Of a DNA stretch of 64,000 nucleotides, positions 12,977 to 24,759 are shown in pieces. This stretch comes from Typhlomys cinereus. Taxonomy: Eukaryota; Chordata; Mammalia; Rodentia; Platacanthomyidae. The position numbers and the translations under genes were made by a program. The notes under the pieces were generated by a model. The model had not been told where the DNA came from, searched no databases, and was given only the letters and a program-made list of their open reading frames with translations. The stretch spans positions 7,467,584 through 7,531,583 of the forward strand of contig JALPQD010000005.1 of NCBI GenBank assembly GCA_023101885.1, in the 5' to 3' direction. Positions within the stretch are counted from its first letter, which is position 1, and every line of letters starts with the position of its first letter.

Positions 12977-14410
12977 TGGAAAGCTATCCCACATCTGAGG
13001 ATTAGAAGACTTAACATTGTTAAGGTAGAGCTCTCGAGTTGATCTGATGATTCCATGCCCATGTCAGCACAATCCCAGCTGATTTGTCTTTTCAGATCCC
13101 AAGCTTAACAGGAAAAGCAAGAGACTAGAATATCCAAGACATTCATGGAAGATCAAATGATTACATAGTTACAGAAAGTGCCCTTCCAATTTCAAAACTT
13201 ACAATACATGTAGTATAGCACTGGCATAAGAATACAAACATAAGCCAAAGAAAAGAATTCACACTCTGTAAATAGTCTCTTACACTTATTAAAGTCTATT
13301 TAACAGTGACAAGGAATATAGGACAATTCAGTGGGGAAAGACAGACTTTTGAAGAAATGGTGCTACAACTAGACACGTGTGTGTAAAAGAGTAAAGTCAG
13401 ACTCTAGATTCAAAACAATCAAAATCAACACAAAATGATCACAGATAACAGCTACTTTCAACACATTCCTAAGAGAATATTTTATAATTTGTGTTAATCA
13501 GGGGCTACATACATAAAAAGAAAAATAAACAGCAAATCATTTATTTAGTAAAAGACATATTAGAATATAAAAGAATATTTGTACATGAATGACACACCTC
13601 CACCTTTATTTTCTTAATGGGCAATGGTTTTCTTCCGAAGAAAAGCATGGAAATGGACAATGATGATCATAAAATTTCCACCTCTTTAGTGTTTTGGATA
13701 GTACAAATCACAATCACATTAACTACCACACCACACCTAATGAGGCAGTGTACTTAAAAAGAATAGTAGCATCATTGCAACTTGAGAGTTCACACATTCC
13801 TTGTGAGTGTAAAAAGGGCTGCCTCCTTAGAAATAGTGTGGTACTCTGTTGAAATGTTATCACATGAACCAGATGAGTATAATCAAAGTGTAATTCACAG
13901 AGTCACCATTTGACCAAGCAATTATACTCATTTTATTAGGATTATAATGAGTTGCAAACATATGTCTACATAAAAAGATTCATGAAAATGGTCATAGCAG
14001 CAGTATCCATAACTGACATAACATAACAACAAAAAAAAGCATGTTAACAAACCAAAAGTCAACCAAACGACAAACCCCATAGTACTCTCAGTCTGTAATG
14101 AGGGAAGTTGCAGTACATTGTCTAATATGAAAGCACTGTGAAACTAATCAGACGTAAGTGACTGCATTACATAATTCCCTTCATAAAAAAATACTTAGCA
14201 TAGGTAAATCAACAGAAAGCAGGGGCTGGATGAAGAGACACGAAAAATACCACTAATGGGACTCTGATCTGCATGAAATTAGATGGACATATTCTCAAAT
14301 TTGTGACAGTTATTGGGCTATTTTGTGAATTTCAAAAAATTATGAAAGTATATTCATTCAAAGAATGAACTTTACGCTATGTATATCTTTTTCCAACAAA
14401 GAAAATATTT
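12977..14410 (+). mobile_element. Ancient L1 fragment (ORF2 3' part and 3'UTR)
   Basis: The segment aligns by eye with the 3' part of L1 ORF2, on the sense strand. It has TTAACATTGTTAAGG, then AATCCCAGCTGA, then GGACAATTCAGTGGGGAAAG with AAATGGTGCTACAACT. Further on are GACCAAGCAATTATACTC and TCATAGCAGCAGTATCCATAA, and finally a 3'UTR-like TAGGTAAATCAACAGAAAGCAGGGGCTGG. It is heavily decayed with many stops, of an age that predates rodents (L1MA-like). It is not active. Confidence 0.85.
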
Positions 14411-14867
14411 TAAAAGAGGAAAATAATCCTTAATGTCGAAGAATACAGGTGGCCCAAGAGGAACTTAAAGGGAGTGATTAATTCATTTTATAGAATTTTA
14501 TGGAATGAATATTTAAGCTTCACTTACCCTTCATATACAATTATAAAAATAAAAAGATTTAAGAGGGCTAGAGGAAATAAATGTTTATTTTGATTTGAGC
14601 ATTATACAATTTATACATGTATCAAAGCATCATATTACTAAAGTACACACACATTTTTAGTTTTGACATAACAATTAAAAACTAAATGTTATAAAAATAT
14701 TTCCCTTCAATGAATAAGAGAATGAGTTTGAATAATTTTAAGAGTTACAATGAAATTTCATCTCGCTATCATTAATATTAAACAACTAAAAAATACATCA
14801 AAATATGTACACGATAAATATTTCCTAAGAGAGTGCTTTTTGTGGTTTAGTTTTGGTTGCTTTCATT

Positions 14868-14987
14868 GCTGTTTTCGATTATATGAGCCAGGTCTTCCTA
14901 TGGATTCCAGGTTGGCTCTAAATCCACTTTCTGCTGCTTTAGCCTTCCAAGTACTGAGATTACAGATGTGTGCTACTACACTTGGCT
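14868..14987 (-). mobile_element. Old B1 SINE, antisense
   Basis: The plus strand contains GCCAGGTCTTCC, TAGCCTTCCAAGTACTGAGATTACAG and GTGTGCTACTACACTTGGC, matching reversed 7SL-derived B1. It is well diverged. Confidence 0.85.
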
Positions 14988-15160
14988 AATGCATTTAAAT
15001 GTTACTATTTATTGTAATTCTATGCTAAACACCCAATTCCTACAACAGTTTAACTTGGATCAATTAACATTTCATACTTCAGTGAGCAAACTATAAACTT
15101 TTTTCTGTATTGATTTTTTGGACCCATTTGGTTTTTTCCTTCATTTTGGTTTCGGCTTTG

Positions 15161-15293
15161 GTTTTATCTTTTAAAGACAGTCACATATGTTGCCTAAAAC
15201 TTGTTATGTAACTGAAGATGCCTATGAATTTCTGATCCTTCTGCCGCTACCTCCTGAGTACTAGAATTACAGTTGTGTGTTACCATGCCCAAC
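15161..15293 (-). mobile_element. Old B1 SINE, antisense
   Basis: TTTAAAGACAGTC..., CTGAGTACTAGAATTACAG and TGTGTTACCATGCCCAAC on the plus strand are the reversed B1 consensus landmarks. It is a second copy ~175 bp from the previous one, in the same orientation. Confidence 0.83.
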
Positions 15294-15870
15294 AACACTG
15301 AGTCATTGGAAAGAAAATATTTATATAATAGACTACAATACCACAAAAAAATTGGATAATTTTAATTATATGACCTGTGAAAATACATTTTCCCAATATT
15401 TCAGTGATGAAACTTATATACAATTATAATCTAAATATGTGGAGTAAAAACAGTTTCTTTTACTTATTTATTTACATTATTTCTTAATATTGACTGACAA
15501 AAGATAGTAAAAATGTAACTCTATGTTTTATACTTTGGTTACCAGTGGCTGGGGTACAGGCCAGGTATATTCTGGTTCTTTGTGTCTAATCCAAAGTGTT
15601 GAAATAGCAGTACACAGATTTGCAGAGCAACAAGGAAACTTCGTTCAAAGCAAAAGGGGAACCCAGATCAGAACAGCTGCAAGAGATCTGCAGGACACAT
15701 GAGTGAAAGAATACACAAGGGCTGTGATTGTTGTTACAGATTTCCTTTTATGAGACCTAAAGAAATGAGAGGCCAGATACTAAAGGACATAGTTTGGTTA
15801 TTCTCTATTTTGATTGGCAAAGTAAGTTACATACTTACATATTTACCACTCATGCCCTTTCCTATAATCG

Positions 15871-17125
15871 ATCTGATTTCTTTTTTTTTATAATACATTT
15901 TTTATTATTATTTCAGCTCATACAAACTTAATAGGTACAGCAGTTCCCTCCCTCACTCCTCCCCCCCCCCGGAGCCCCTGCTCCCCCTCCCCTCACCCCT
16001 CCCGCCCCATCCCCCCGTGCCTCCCGCCCCAATTCCCAGAGTCCTTTCTTGTGCATGCCTGACTCTCCTCTGGGCCCTCCTCTCCGATGACGTACAAGGA
16101 CCCAGTGGTGTGTTCCCCTTAAGCATAGGAACACTACTGTGGCTGTCAATCCCTTGCCTCCAAGGATCTTGGTGCCTTTAGCAGATGCTAGACTTTGTGA
16201 GGTCAATAGTGTGTTGGACATTGCGCCGGGCATGCAATGTCCAATTATGATTGCTTCGGCCCTAACTTGTGTGGAGTATCTTGCAAATCATTGCTCCTCC
16301 CATCCTTTTGCTCTTACACTCTTACCGCCCCCTCTTCCGCAAATGTCTCTGAGCTTCAGGATGGGGAGAGATTAGTCTGGCCTAGTTCTAGGTGGTTGAT
16401 ATAGAGTCTCTGAAGTTCTGGATAGTGGTTTGTTGATTTTCTTTTGCAGTTTTGTTGCTCCTGCAATGCCCTTCACTCCATCCTGCTGGGCACTGTATGT
16501 CACCCCCTGGCCAGAGACAGAAAGCTGTTAAACTGGAGTCTTATTATAGAGCACATTCAAGGGTAGATGTAATACTTATACCCAAAAGTGGAATCGCAGG
16601 GTCATAGGGCATTAGGCAATGGGAGGGGTCAATGACCCAATTGCAAAATGGTTACTTTTTAATCTGCCGGACTATATGCACTCCCCTTCTGGTGAGTTCA
16701 TACCCTCATAGTTGTAAATGATCAGGAACGAATGAATGTCTGTGAACTTAACTAGGTGTCACATTACTTTCTTGCAGTTCTTGATGGAGGCCTGTTTTCT
16801 CTACTGTAACCTGGTCACTTCTCTCCTTGTTTCTGGTGTAGCCCTCCAACCCCATCCCTCCTGTTCATAATCCTTGCAATTACTGTAGGTAATACATAGA
16901 TTTACCTATGAGTGTCTCAAGATGGGCTGGGGGGGTTTGGTATTAGGAGCCACCTATTAGGGAGTACATACAGCACTTAATTTTCTGGGTCTGGGATACT
17001 TCACTTAATATAATTGTTTCTAATGACATCCATTTCCCGGCAAATTCCAGTAATTCATCATTTTTGATGGCTGAGTAGTACTCCATTGTATAGATGTACC
17101 ACAGTTTCCTTATCCATCTGATTTC
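15871..17125 (-). mobile_element. 5'-truncated L1 with 3'UTR and 10-bp target-site duplication
   Basis: The body (15881-17115) starts on the plus strand with poly-T (the reversed A-tail). A C-rich tract follows (15946-16030), i.e. the G-rich polypurine tract typical of L1 3'UTRs. After ~0.9 kb of 3'UTR comes the reversed end of ORF2, with AGTACTCCATTGTATAGATG and ACAGTTTCCTTATCCATC (YLQWSTTQP-like in L1). The direct repeat ATCTGATTTC at 15871-15880 and 17116-17125 marks insertion by L1 machinery. Only the last ~130 bp of ORF2 remain, so it is inert. It is much less diverged than the L1 at 13 kb. Confidence 0.9.
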
Positions 17126-17584
17126 AATCGTATATATGCATAGTCATGCATAGGCACAAAATGGTAAATAGGGGATCTCCCTAAAAGTTCAGTTAGAGGA
17201 CATGTGTTTTATTGCATAGGAGTACCAGTTCCTGCAGATTAGACTTCCTACACTAGTTTCATAAGTGAAGCATGATCTTTTTAAGTTTGAGGGTTATTCA
17301 GAAGAGGGGGAACTTATTCCATTCTTACAAGTGGGGTAGCCTGCAACTCAACGCATATCATGTATGAGGGTACTAGATTGATAATAGCTTGCTAGATGTA
17401 CTGCTTAGAAAGGAGAAAGTATAGAAAGATTAGGGTCCTAGGTTGCCAATTGCAGTATTAGAAAAGGAGTGTGTGCATAGCCCAAACCAAGTGGAGTCCC
17501 AGCTTGCTAAACTATTCCTGATATACATGTCTGTTCTCTTTCAAATACATCTGCAGAGGCTATTATTTAAAAAAAAGAACCAGA

Positions 17585-17695
17585 TGCTTATAGATGTTCA
17601 TTGCAGCAATTTCATGAGAATAAAAGTTAAAGGTGAATCCTGAAATTTCAACATTATAGAAATAATTAAATAAAGCATTTTATATTTGTGATACT
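17585..17695 (+). mobile_element. Possible ancient L1M fragment
   Basis: GATGTTCATTGCAGCAATTTCATGA, a spacer and AATAATTAAATAAAGCATTTTAT resemble the region of old L1 ORF2 encoding the conserved FIAALFIIAKNWK stretch. It is short and degraded. Confidence 0.45.
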
Positions 17696-18488
17696 TTATA
17701 TTCTTATATTGAGTGCTGTGTACGTAGAGTTTAACAAGCCAAAGTTTATATGACAGCATATAACATTTTAGAGAGATGCCATAAAGTTAAATATTATAAT
17801 TATGGAAGACAAGCAAACTCAAAAGATTAAAAAGGAAAACCCCACTTAATCTCTCAGAATGCTAGAATGATATAGTTCTTTTTACTTATTCTTTTAATTG
17901 CTCAAACTTTCAGCTGAAAGTTTCTATTTTTGTCATCAAGATAATTCAAAAATAAGTGATATTTGTAATATTCTAGAAATATTTTTGTTTTCTAAATCAA
18001 ACTTGCTACTATTATGTGTAGAAGATAATATAATCAAAAAGTACTCATAATAAAGGAGATGTAACACAAAACAGGACTTGACTCAAACTTTCTTAATTTC
18101 CTCATTAAAAATGCATTTCACTGATGGAGTTTAATGTCTTCTGATTGCCTTGCAAACACTGAAGAAAATTTTCTCATTTAAAGTTATTCAAAAATATTTC
18201 CAATACAAGTTGGGTTTTCTCACCTTTCCTTACACAAAAGATATGACCACGATCTAATCATGTAATACAATTCAAATTTGTATGATATTTCACTGAACTA
18301 ACCTGCTAGTATTTATTTGGATAAGTTTTCCTTGTGCATTCAAGTATCACCAGAGGGAAGGAATGACTAAATGGAGGGAAAGAAATTAAAAGATTAAAAA
18401 GCCTTAAGAAAGAAAAAACATATTCATAGTGAACTTTTTAATTTAAATTTTTAATTTGAAAGCAGTTTGTTAGAGGAGAGAAAGAACG

Positions 18489-18626
18489 GAACTCACAGAC
18501 TCCAGACATGGAGTGCAATGAAAGACATGGGGGCCCTGGAGAACTCATGGACTCCAGGAACGGAATCTATGAAGGACAAGGAGCTAGAAATGAAGTCACG
18601 GACTCCAGACATGGAGTGCCACAGGG
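18489..18626. repeat. ~52-bp minisatellite, 2.7 diverged copies
   Basis: Copies begin at 18489, 18541 and 18592, each starting GAACTCAC/GAAGTCAC-like, followed by GACTCCAG and then CATGGAGTGC or a variant. The first and third copies share GACTCCAGACATGGAGTGC exactly, while the middle copy is diverged. The third is truncated. Confidence 0.85.
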
Positions 18627-19263
18627 CAGGCACCCAAACGTGATGATTTTTTAAATTAATTTCTCATTTAATTCAAATTGTTGCTTCCGTTTAAAGGAAG
18701 GGATCATTAGTGGCAGAGTCACAAATTTAAATCTGGTTTTCCAATACTGAATCTAAATCATTTTTGGTTTTGTATTTCAAAATTAGTGGAAACATATATA
18801 TTATTTTATACTTAATTTTCCTTGAAGCTACAATAGTATAACCAACTATTTAGATGGATCACTTTTTAAATTTGATATGGAAATTTCCTAAAATCCTTTC
18901 TCTGCTAACTTTAAATCACTGACTCTTACTGTGAAAATGCTGTTACTTACACTGATGCTTCTCAGAAATGCTTTACAAACCACATATGCAAAACGATACT
19001 CTTGTTTAACTGCAATGACTATATTTCCAAAAAATTTCCATATATTTTTCACTTACCGCATACAATTATCAATCATTTAACATAAATAAACGTTGCCTCT
19101 GTCGATATATTATTGCTAGTGATTCAGAAAGACCTTGGAAACTTTTCATTTGCCTATGGGAATTAACAAAATAACACAGTGCCCTTCTGTAAACTCTTGG
19201 CCTAAAGTTAGTTATCTCCTACTCCTGGATAGTCCTTGAGATTAGCCATGCTTCAGGAAATAA

Positions 19264-19319
19264 GCAGACTACTTTCAAGGTTTTTTTATTATTTATTATT
19301 TATTCAATTGTATGTGTAC

Positions 19320-19366
<47 letters not shown>

Positions 19367-19762
19367 ACCACGGAGAATTCGGGAACCACCATTGACGCCT
19401 CCACCTCCTCCTTGTTTACTCTGCCTGGGATTCACAGGCTCCACCCTACCAGGACCAGAAACGCAGGCCGCCTCGGCTTCTGCCCAGCGTCTACACGTGG
19501 GGTCTAGGATCCAAACTCAGGACCTTCTGCCTTCAAGGCGGAGGCTTAACCCCTGAGCCACCTCTCCAGCCCCTTCAGTTCAGTTTTAAATTGCTCTTCA
19601 GATAATGGAAGTTTAGCAAACTTAAGTTAACAAACTTAAGGTACTCTCGAACATAAGGCAAGCGTCTATACGTGGGGTCTAGGATCCGAACTCAGTAACT
19701 TCCTCCTGCAAGGCAGAGGCTTAACCCCTGAGCCACCTCTCCAGCCCCACGCAGACTACTTT
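19264..19762 (-). mobile_element. Chimeric double-headed SINE insertion with a single 12-bp target-site duplication
   Basis: The direct repeat GCAGACTACTTT at 19264-19275 and 19751-19762 encloses one 475-bp insert. Read on the minus strand the insert has three parts. First is an 88-nt SINE head (19748-19661), complete with box A and box B, that breaks off after TATAGACGC. Next is an 87-nt segment unrelated to the SINE (19660-19574). Last is a second, full-length copy of the same young SINE (19573-19281) with its own head, body, (CA)n tract (19321-19363) and AATAAATAA tail. The second head is not separately flanked by duplications I can find. Confidence 0.85.
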
Positions 19763-20196
19763 TAATACTAGCAGATAGTCCCAATAATTCCACTCCTGGA
19801 ATGACGAGGGGGCTTCACAGCCACACTTTTAAGTTACTCCCTACAACTGAAGCAATAATGGCCATGGCTAAACAGAATCTAGATTGGAATGACAGAAAGC
19901 AGCCAGTCGCAGCACTGCAGCACAGGCTTGGAATCTAAGCCAAACACAGTAACCATGCTTCAAGCCCCTCGAAACAGTTGTGTAATTACATGCAACAAGC
20001 AGGGACTAAACTAAGTTGTCATTATTTCTCATAAGTTATGTCTGTTAAAAAGCTGAAGTGTTGAGGTCATTTTATGTTACTACGGAATGATGCAAAAGAT
20101 TCGAGGAAGTTACATGCAATGACAAAAAAATGTATTTATCTCTTTTTTTCTATCACAATGTGATAGATTGAAATCACAAAGAAAAAAAAATAGAAA

Positions 20197-20420
20197 GGCT
20201 GGGAAACCTCATAGTCAGGATGTTTGACGCTCATTCACCAAGCAGCTTAGCTGGAAAACTGAGTTCTAGGCTTAGAGAGAGACCCTGCCTCAAAATATAA
20301 GGAGTTTCAGTAAGGAAATACCCCATGTCAACCTCTATCATCAACATGAATGTGGTCATATGTATGCACGCATTCACCAAGATGAACATGCATATACAAA
20401 TTACACACACAAAAAAAAGA
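20197..20420 (+). mobile_element. B4-like composite SINE, degraded
   Basis: It contains GAGACCCTGCCTCAAAA (end of a B1-like unit), followed by a distal part with ATGCACGCATTCACCAAG and ACACACACAAAA tail. The head is poorly preserved. Confidence 0.6.
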
Positions 20421-21232
20421 AAATTTCTTTCTTTTGCTCTTGAAGAAATTTCCTGATATCCTCATCTTCATACTAAACTGTTGGCTTTATCTTGGTGTCT
20501 ATAATTGTAATGAAATTTTAAACTTAATGAAAGAATAAGAGAAGACACACCATTTTTGGCTCTTAAGTCTTTTCAGATTCAACTTGCACACACAGACTAT
20601 CAGTGCAAGATTTCTCCATGGTTTCTTTTTTCCTTCCATTGAGACTGGAGATTGAGCATTTTTTTTTTCTTTGAAACAAGAGAAAAAGAAACAAGTGGCA
20701 TGAAGGACTCAAAATGTTCCTTCCCACAAGCTCTCTGAGGCTCAGGAATCTAGCAAGCTAAATTTCTGAGAGTGAAAGAGAACATTACAGATCCTTTGAA
20801 GGAAGCTTGGCACTTTTATGAGAAGTCTCCATTTTAGTAGACTTTAACTGGAAGCAGCTCAAATTTCATATTTTATCCAAGGAATCTAAAACAGTGTTAG
20901 GTGGGTTAATAGAAATGGAAAATAGTCCAAATTTTACCTTCCGAGCCTGCCTAATGCTTGTTATACCCAACAGAATAACAATGGAATAACGAAGACCATA
21001 AGCATTTGAACAGTGTACCTTGTCCAAAATTATTTCCATATCCAGAAATAAAGATCAAATCCAAGATCATTTTTATATTTCATGAATATTTTATAGCATC
21101 AAATTACTGACGCAAGACTCAAGTTCTATTGATAACAGTATTAGACTCTTGTAATGTGAAACCAAAGTCTCTCACAACCAACATCTTTATCCTGCTTATC
21201 ATTTGCACAGATTTAAATATGAAAAATCCATG

Positions 21233-21560
21233 AGGGTGGTGACTGGAGTGATGATTCAGTGGATAAGACATTTGTCACAAGCTGGAATGCTAGAATTCAG
21301 ATTCCCAGGTCCCACATCGATACTAGGTAAGCATTACAGCCCAGCTGTAATTCCAGCCCTCAGAAGGCAGAGATGGAGGATTTCTGGGAAAGCTAGCTAT
21401 TCAATCTGCAAAATCCTGGTTCACAGAGTGACAATATCTCAATAAATAAAGTATAAAGCAATTGAGGAAGACACAAAACATCAACTTTGGAGCTCCACAT
21501 TCACACACACACAAATCTGTACCTACACAAGCACAAACATGTATGCACATGTACACACAC
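21233..21560 (+). mobile_element. B4-like composite SINE (ID-like head plus B1-like part)
   Basis: An ID/B2-like head (ACTGGAGTGATGATTCAGTGGATAAG, AATTCAGATTCCCAGGTCCCA) is followed by a B1-like part (CCAGCTGTAATTCCAGCCCTCAGAAGGCAGAG). The end is CA-rich (21503-21575). It is old. Confidence 0.78.
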
Positions 21561-23821
21561 CTCAACACACACAGAACATAAATCCAGTGAGTATAGGGCA
21601 AAAGGGTTCCTTGTCATATTCTCCACTGCTATCATTTCTCTAATGTCAGGAATCACTACACACAAAATTGAGCAAAAGCTTGACAGTCAAAGAAGCTTGA
21701 CAGTCAAAGACTGCTCAGCTCAGTTCACATGGGTATGGATCTGAGAAATATTAAAACTTATTTGTAAATAACAGACATCTCTAAAAGCCATTTTTGCACT
21801 CATCTATGGCTATTTCATAATGCAATTTCAAGCACAAGTAAGGCAGACCTTCAGGACAAACTTTGTAGGACAAGAAATTCCCAAAAATTTTGAAAAGTCT
21901 TATTCATATGGTAACTTGAACTTTCTACTCTTCAGAAAGCATAATTTCCTTTGATCAATATAACCATATGGACATTTGGCAACTATCACAACAGAATCCA
22001 GGTGGCAAACCATTTTCACAAAGAAGAAGAAAGGAAAAACAGAGAGTAAATAGAAAGGAAACAGGACAGGGAATCAGGAAGTCACATTCCCCTGGGATTA
22101 GAAGGCATTAGATCTTATGATCAAGAAAGGCCAGTATTTAGTAATATAATCCAGGTCTTTTAGGTTGGACACTCTGGAAAAACAAGTGCAAAATATCAGA
22201 AAGCAAAAAAAAAGAAACCTAAAAAATCTTGTAGCTCAGTTCCTCGTAGACCTTCCATTTGCTGTCAAAGGGAAGGATTATCTCCCATTCAATTAGAGAA
22301 ACTGGAAATTCCTGCCAGGAACCATGATAAACCAAAGGTTTCCTTTTGTTTTGCTGGAGATCTCTTAGTATGTACTATAACATTCTGATTGATATTGAGA
22401 CCTTTCAGGGTGGTTTCATACTTCCCTAGGAGCCATGACTATTCAACCATCTTGCCCAGGTCACCACACCTAAGGTAAGGGGTAAAGTAGCGACCTGCAC
22501 CCAAGTGCCAATCTGAGATCTAGCAATACTCAGAAGGTGTCTTTCAGGGAGGAAATTACATAAAGTGACTGATGGGATCCCCACCAGACACCTGTTAAGT
22601 GCAGACACTGGACGGGATGAGTAATAGCTTTCTAGGTGCGTGCAGGGCACAGACTCCCGCAAGATTCCACTGCTGTCAGTGTGTGCTGCACCTTAGAATG
22701 TGGAGAAATGAGGAATCCAATCTACACATGTTTAGGCCAAATTAATATCCATAAATATTTGCATGCAACAGTCTTTATTTGGGTCTGTGACACCACCGTG
22801 ACAAATATAATGAGCAATTAAATTCCCAAGTGTTCAGATTTTGGCAGCAATTAAAGTAGAAACTGGAAAGCCAGCATCAGAAGCTGGTCTTAGTGGCCTC
22901 CTGCCAAATGGATCCCCCCGTGGATTGAGGGGAGATCTAAAGTTTCAATGGTGAAAGACTTTTTTTGTAGTTTGTATCTCATCTGTGGTAAGGATTAAAT
23001 AAAATATAATAAAGCAAATGAGTAGAATACTGATATCAACACTGGAGAGAATACTAGGCAATTTCTCAGCACTGAGGAATTTAAGTAAGACCACAAACTC
23101 ATCGTTATCTTTGCTTCACTTGCACCAGCAAATGAAGCCCAATCAAACATCTACTCATTCACCCATGTGCTGGATGGAGCTAGGCAGAAGGTCAACAAGA
23201 AGAGTTAGCATCTCATAGTAGTATTAAATTAAGTTTGTATGAGCTGAAATAATAATAAAAATGTATTAATAATAAAAAAATTTGCGGATTATATGGGACT
23301 CAATTTCCAACAGTCTACATTCTTTTTATAAAATAACCAAAATAACAAAAATAAAGGTGGAGATGAAATTTATATGCTAATCTTCACATCACAAATTAGG
23401 AAGCTAATTTAATAAATGAAAAAACACTTGAGAGTTAATGTCAAAGCTATAAGAAAATGATTCTCAGAATTCCTAAGTAAAGATCCCATCAATAGATGAG
23501 GAAAAAAATTCTTGAGGACCCCATTCAAGCAACATACTAAACACAAAGATAAGAAGATAGGTTGAGAAAAAGATCTCAACTTGTCCACATTCTAGAGATG
23601 AGAAAGCATTGATGCTGGACAAGAAAATCTGCTTTTGTCTTCAGAAAAGGCTTTGTCTTTGCAATAATCAAAAGTTTTCCCATTGAAAAAGGAAAACAAG
23701 GGTAATAAAACAAAAATTGATTCTAATCTAGGATGCCATCATTACTGTTTATTTTCTACATTCCTAGACAACTTGTTTTAGTCAGATTCCTGGATTTTTT
23801 TCTATGCACATAGAAACTATG

Positions 23822-23928
23822 ATGGGCCTTGGCATTTAATCTCAGGGCAGGGAGGTTGAAGAACGAAGAACATGAGTTTGAAATCAGTATGACATAGTCC
23901 AGTCAGTGCCACAGAGTGACATTTCAAA
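23822..23928 (+). mobile_element. Degraded B1-like SINE adjoining the purine tract
   Basis: GGGCCTTGGCATTTAATCTCAGGGCAGGGAGGTTGAAG... resembles the B1 start (GGCGTGGTGGCGCACGCCTTTAATC...). Its decayed A-rich end runs straight into the 0.8-kb purine tract, which may have grown from the SINE tail. Confidence 0.6.
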
Positions 23929-23934
23929 TTACCC

Positions 23935-24747
23935 AAGAGGGGAAAGGCAATGGGAAGGGAGAAAGGAAGAGGAAGGAAGAGAGGGGGAAAGGGAGAGGGA
24001 AAGAAAAGGAGAATGGGAAAGGGGAGCTAAATGAAAGAGAAGAAAAGGAATGAAAGGGAAGGGAGAGGAAAGGAAAAGGAAAGAAAGGGACAGTAAAGGA
24101 AAGAAAGGGAAGATGGGAGAGGGGAGGGGAGGGGTGAGAGAGGGGAAAAGGTGGAAGGGGAGGAGAGGATAGTGGAGAGGAAGAGAGGGGAGGGAAAAAG
24201 AAGGGAGGCAAGGGAAGGGAAGGGGGAGAGGGGAAAGGAGGGGGAGAGGGAAAGAGGAGAGGAAAAGAGAGGGGGAGAGGGGAAGGGTAAGGAGAGAGAG
24301 GGGGAGGAGAGGGGAGGAGGTAGAAGTGGAGGAAAAGGGAGGAGAGGGGAAGGGAGGAGGAGAGGAGAGGGGAGGGAGGGAAGGGGTTAGGGAAGAGAAA
24401 GAAAGGGAGGGAAAGGAAGAGGAGGGGAGGGGAGGAGAGAGGAAAGGGGGAAGGGAGGGGATGGAGAAGGAAAGAAGAGGAAAGGGGAAGGAAGGGAATA
24501 GGGAAGGAAAGGGGAGGAGAGGGGAGGGGAAGGGGAAGAGGAGAGGGGAGGAGAAGGAAGAAAAGGGAATGAAAGGGAAGAGGGGAGACAAGAAAGTAAA
24601 GAGAGGAAAAGAAAAGGAAAAATAAGGAAAGAAAGGGAAGGGGGGAAGGGGAAGAGAGGGAAGAGAAGCGGGAGGGGAGGGAAGCAAAGTCAGAAAGGAA
24701 AATAAAAAGAGGAAGGGAAGGGATAGGGAGGAAAGGAAAGAAAAAGG
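23935..24747. repeat. ~0.8-kb polypurine (GGGAA/GGAGA) tract
   Basis: For ~813 bp the plus strand is almost purely G and A, in irregular GGAAA, GGGGA and GAGAGG units. Only isolated pyrimidines interrupt it. The complementary strand is polypyrimidine. Two overlapping frames of 280 and 289 codons on the minus strand (Pro/Ser/Leu/Phe only) and several on the plus strand (Gly/Glu/Arg/Lys only) are open only because such sequence can rarely make a stop. They are not genes. Mirror-symmetric purine stretches of this kind can form intramolecular triplexes. Confidence 0.96.
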
Positions 24748-24759
24748 CAACGTTGAAAA

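Noticed and set aside
19236..19556. 106-codon open frame with poly-Cys/Val run
   Set aside because: Read-through of the (GT)n tract and body of a SINE. The same peptide pattern recurs in the other SINE copies (32.7, 56.7 and 59.6 kb).
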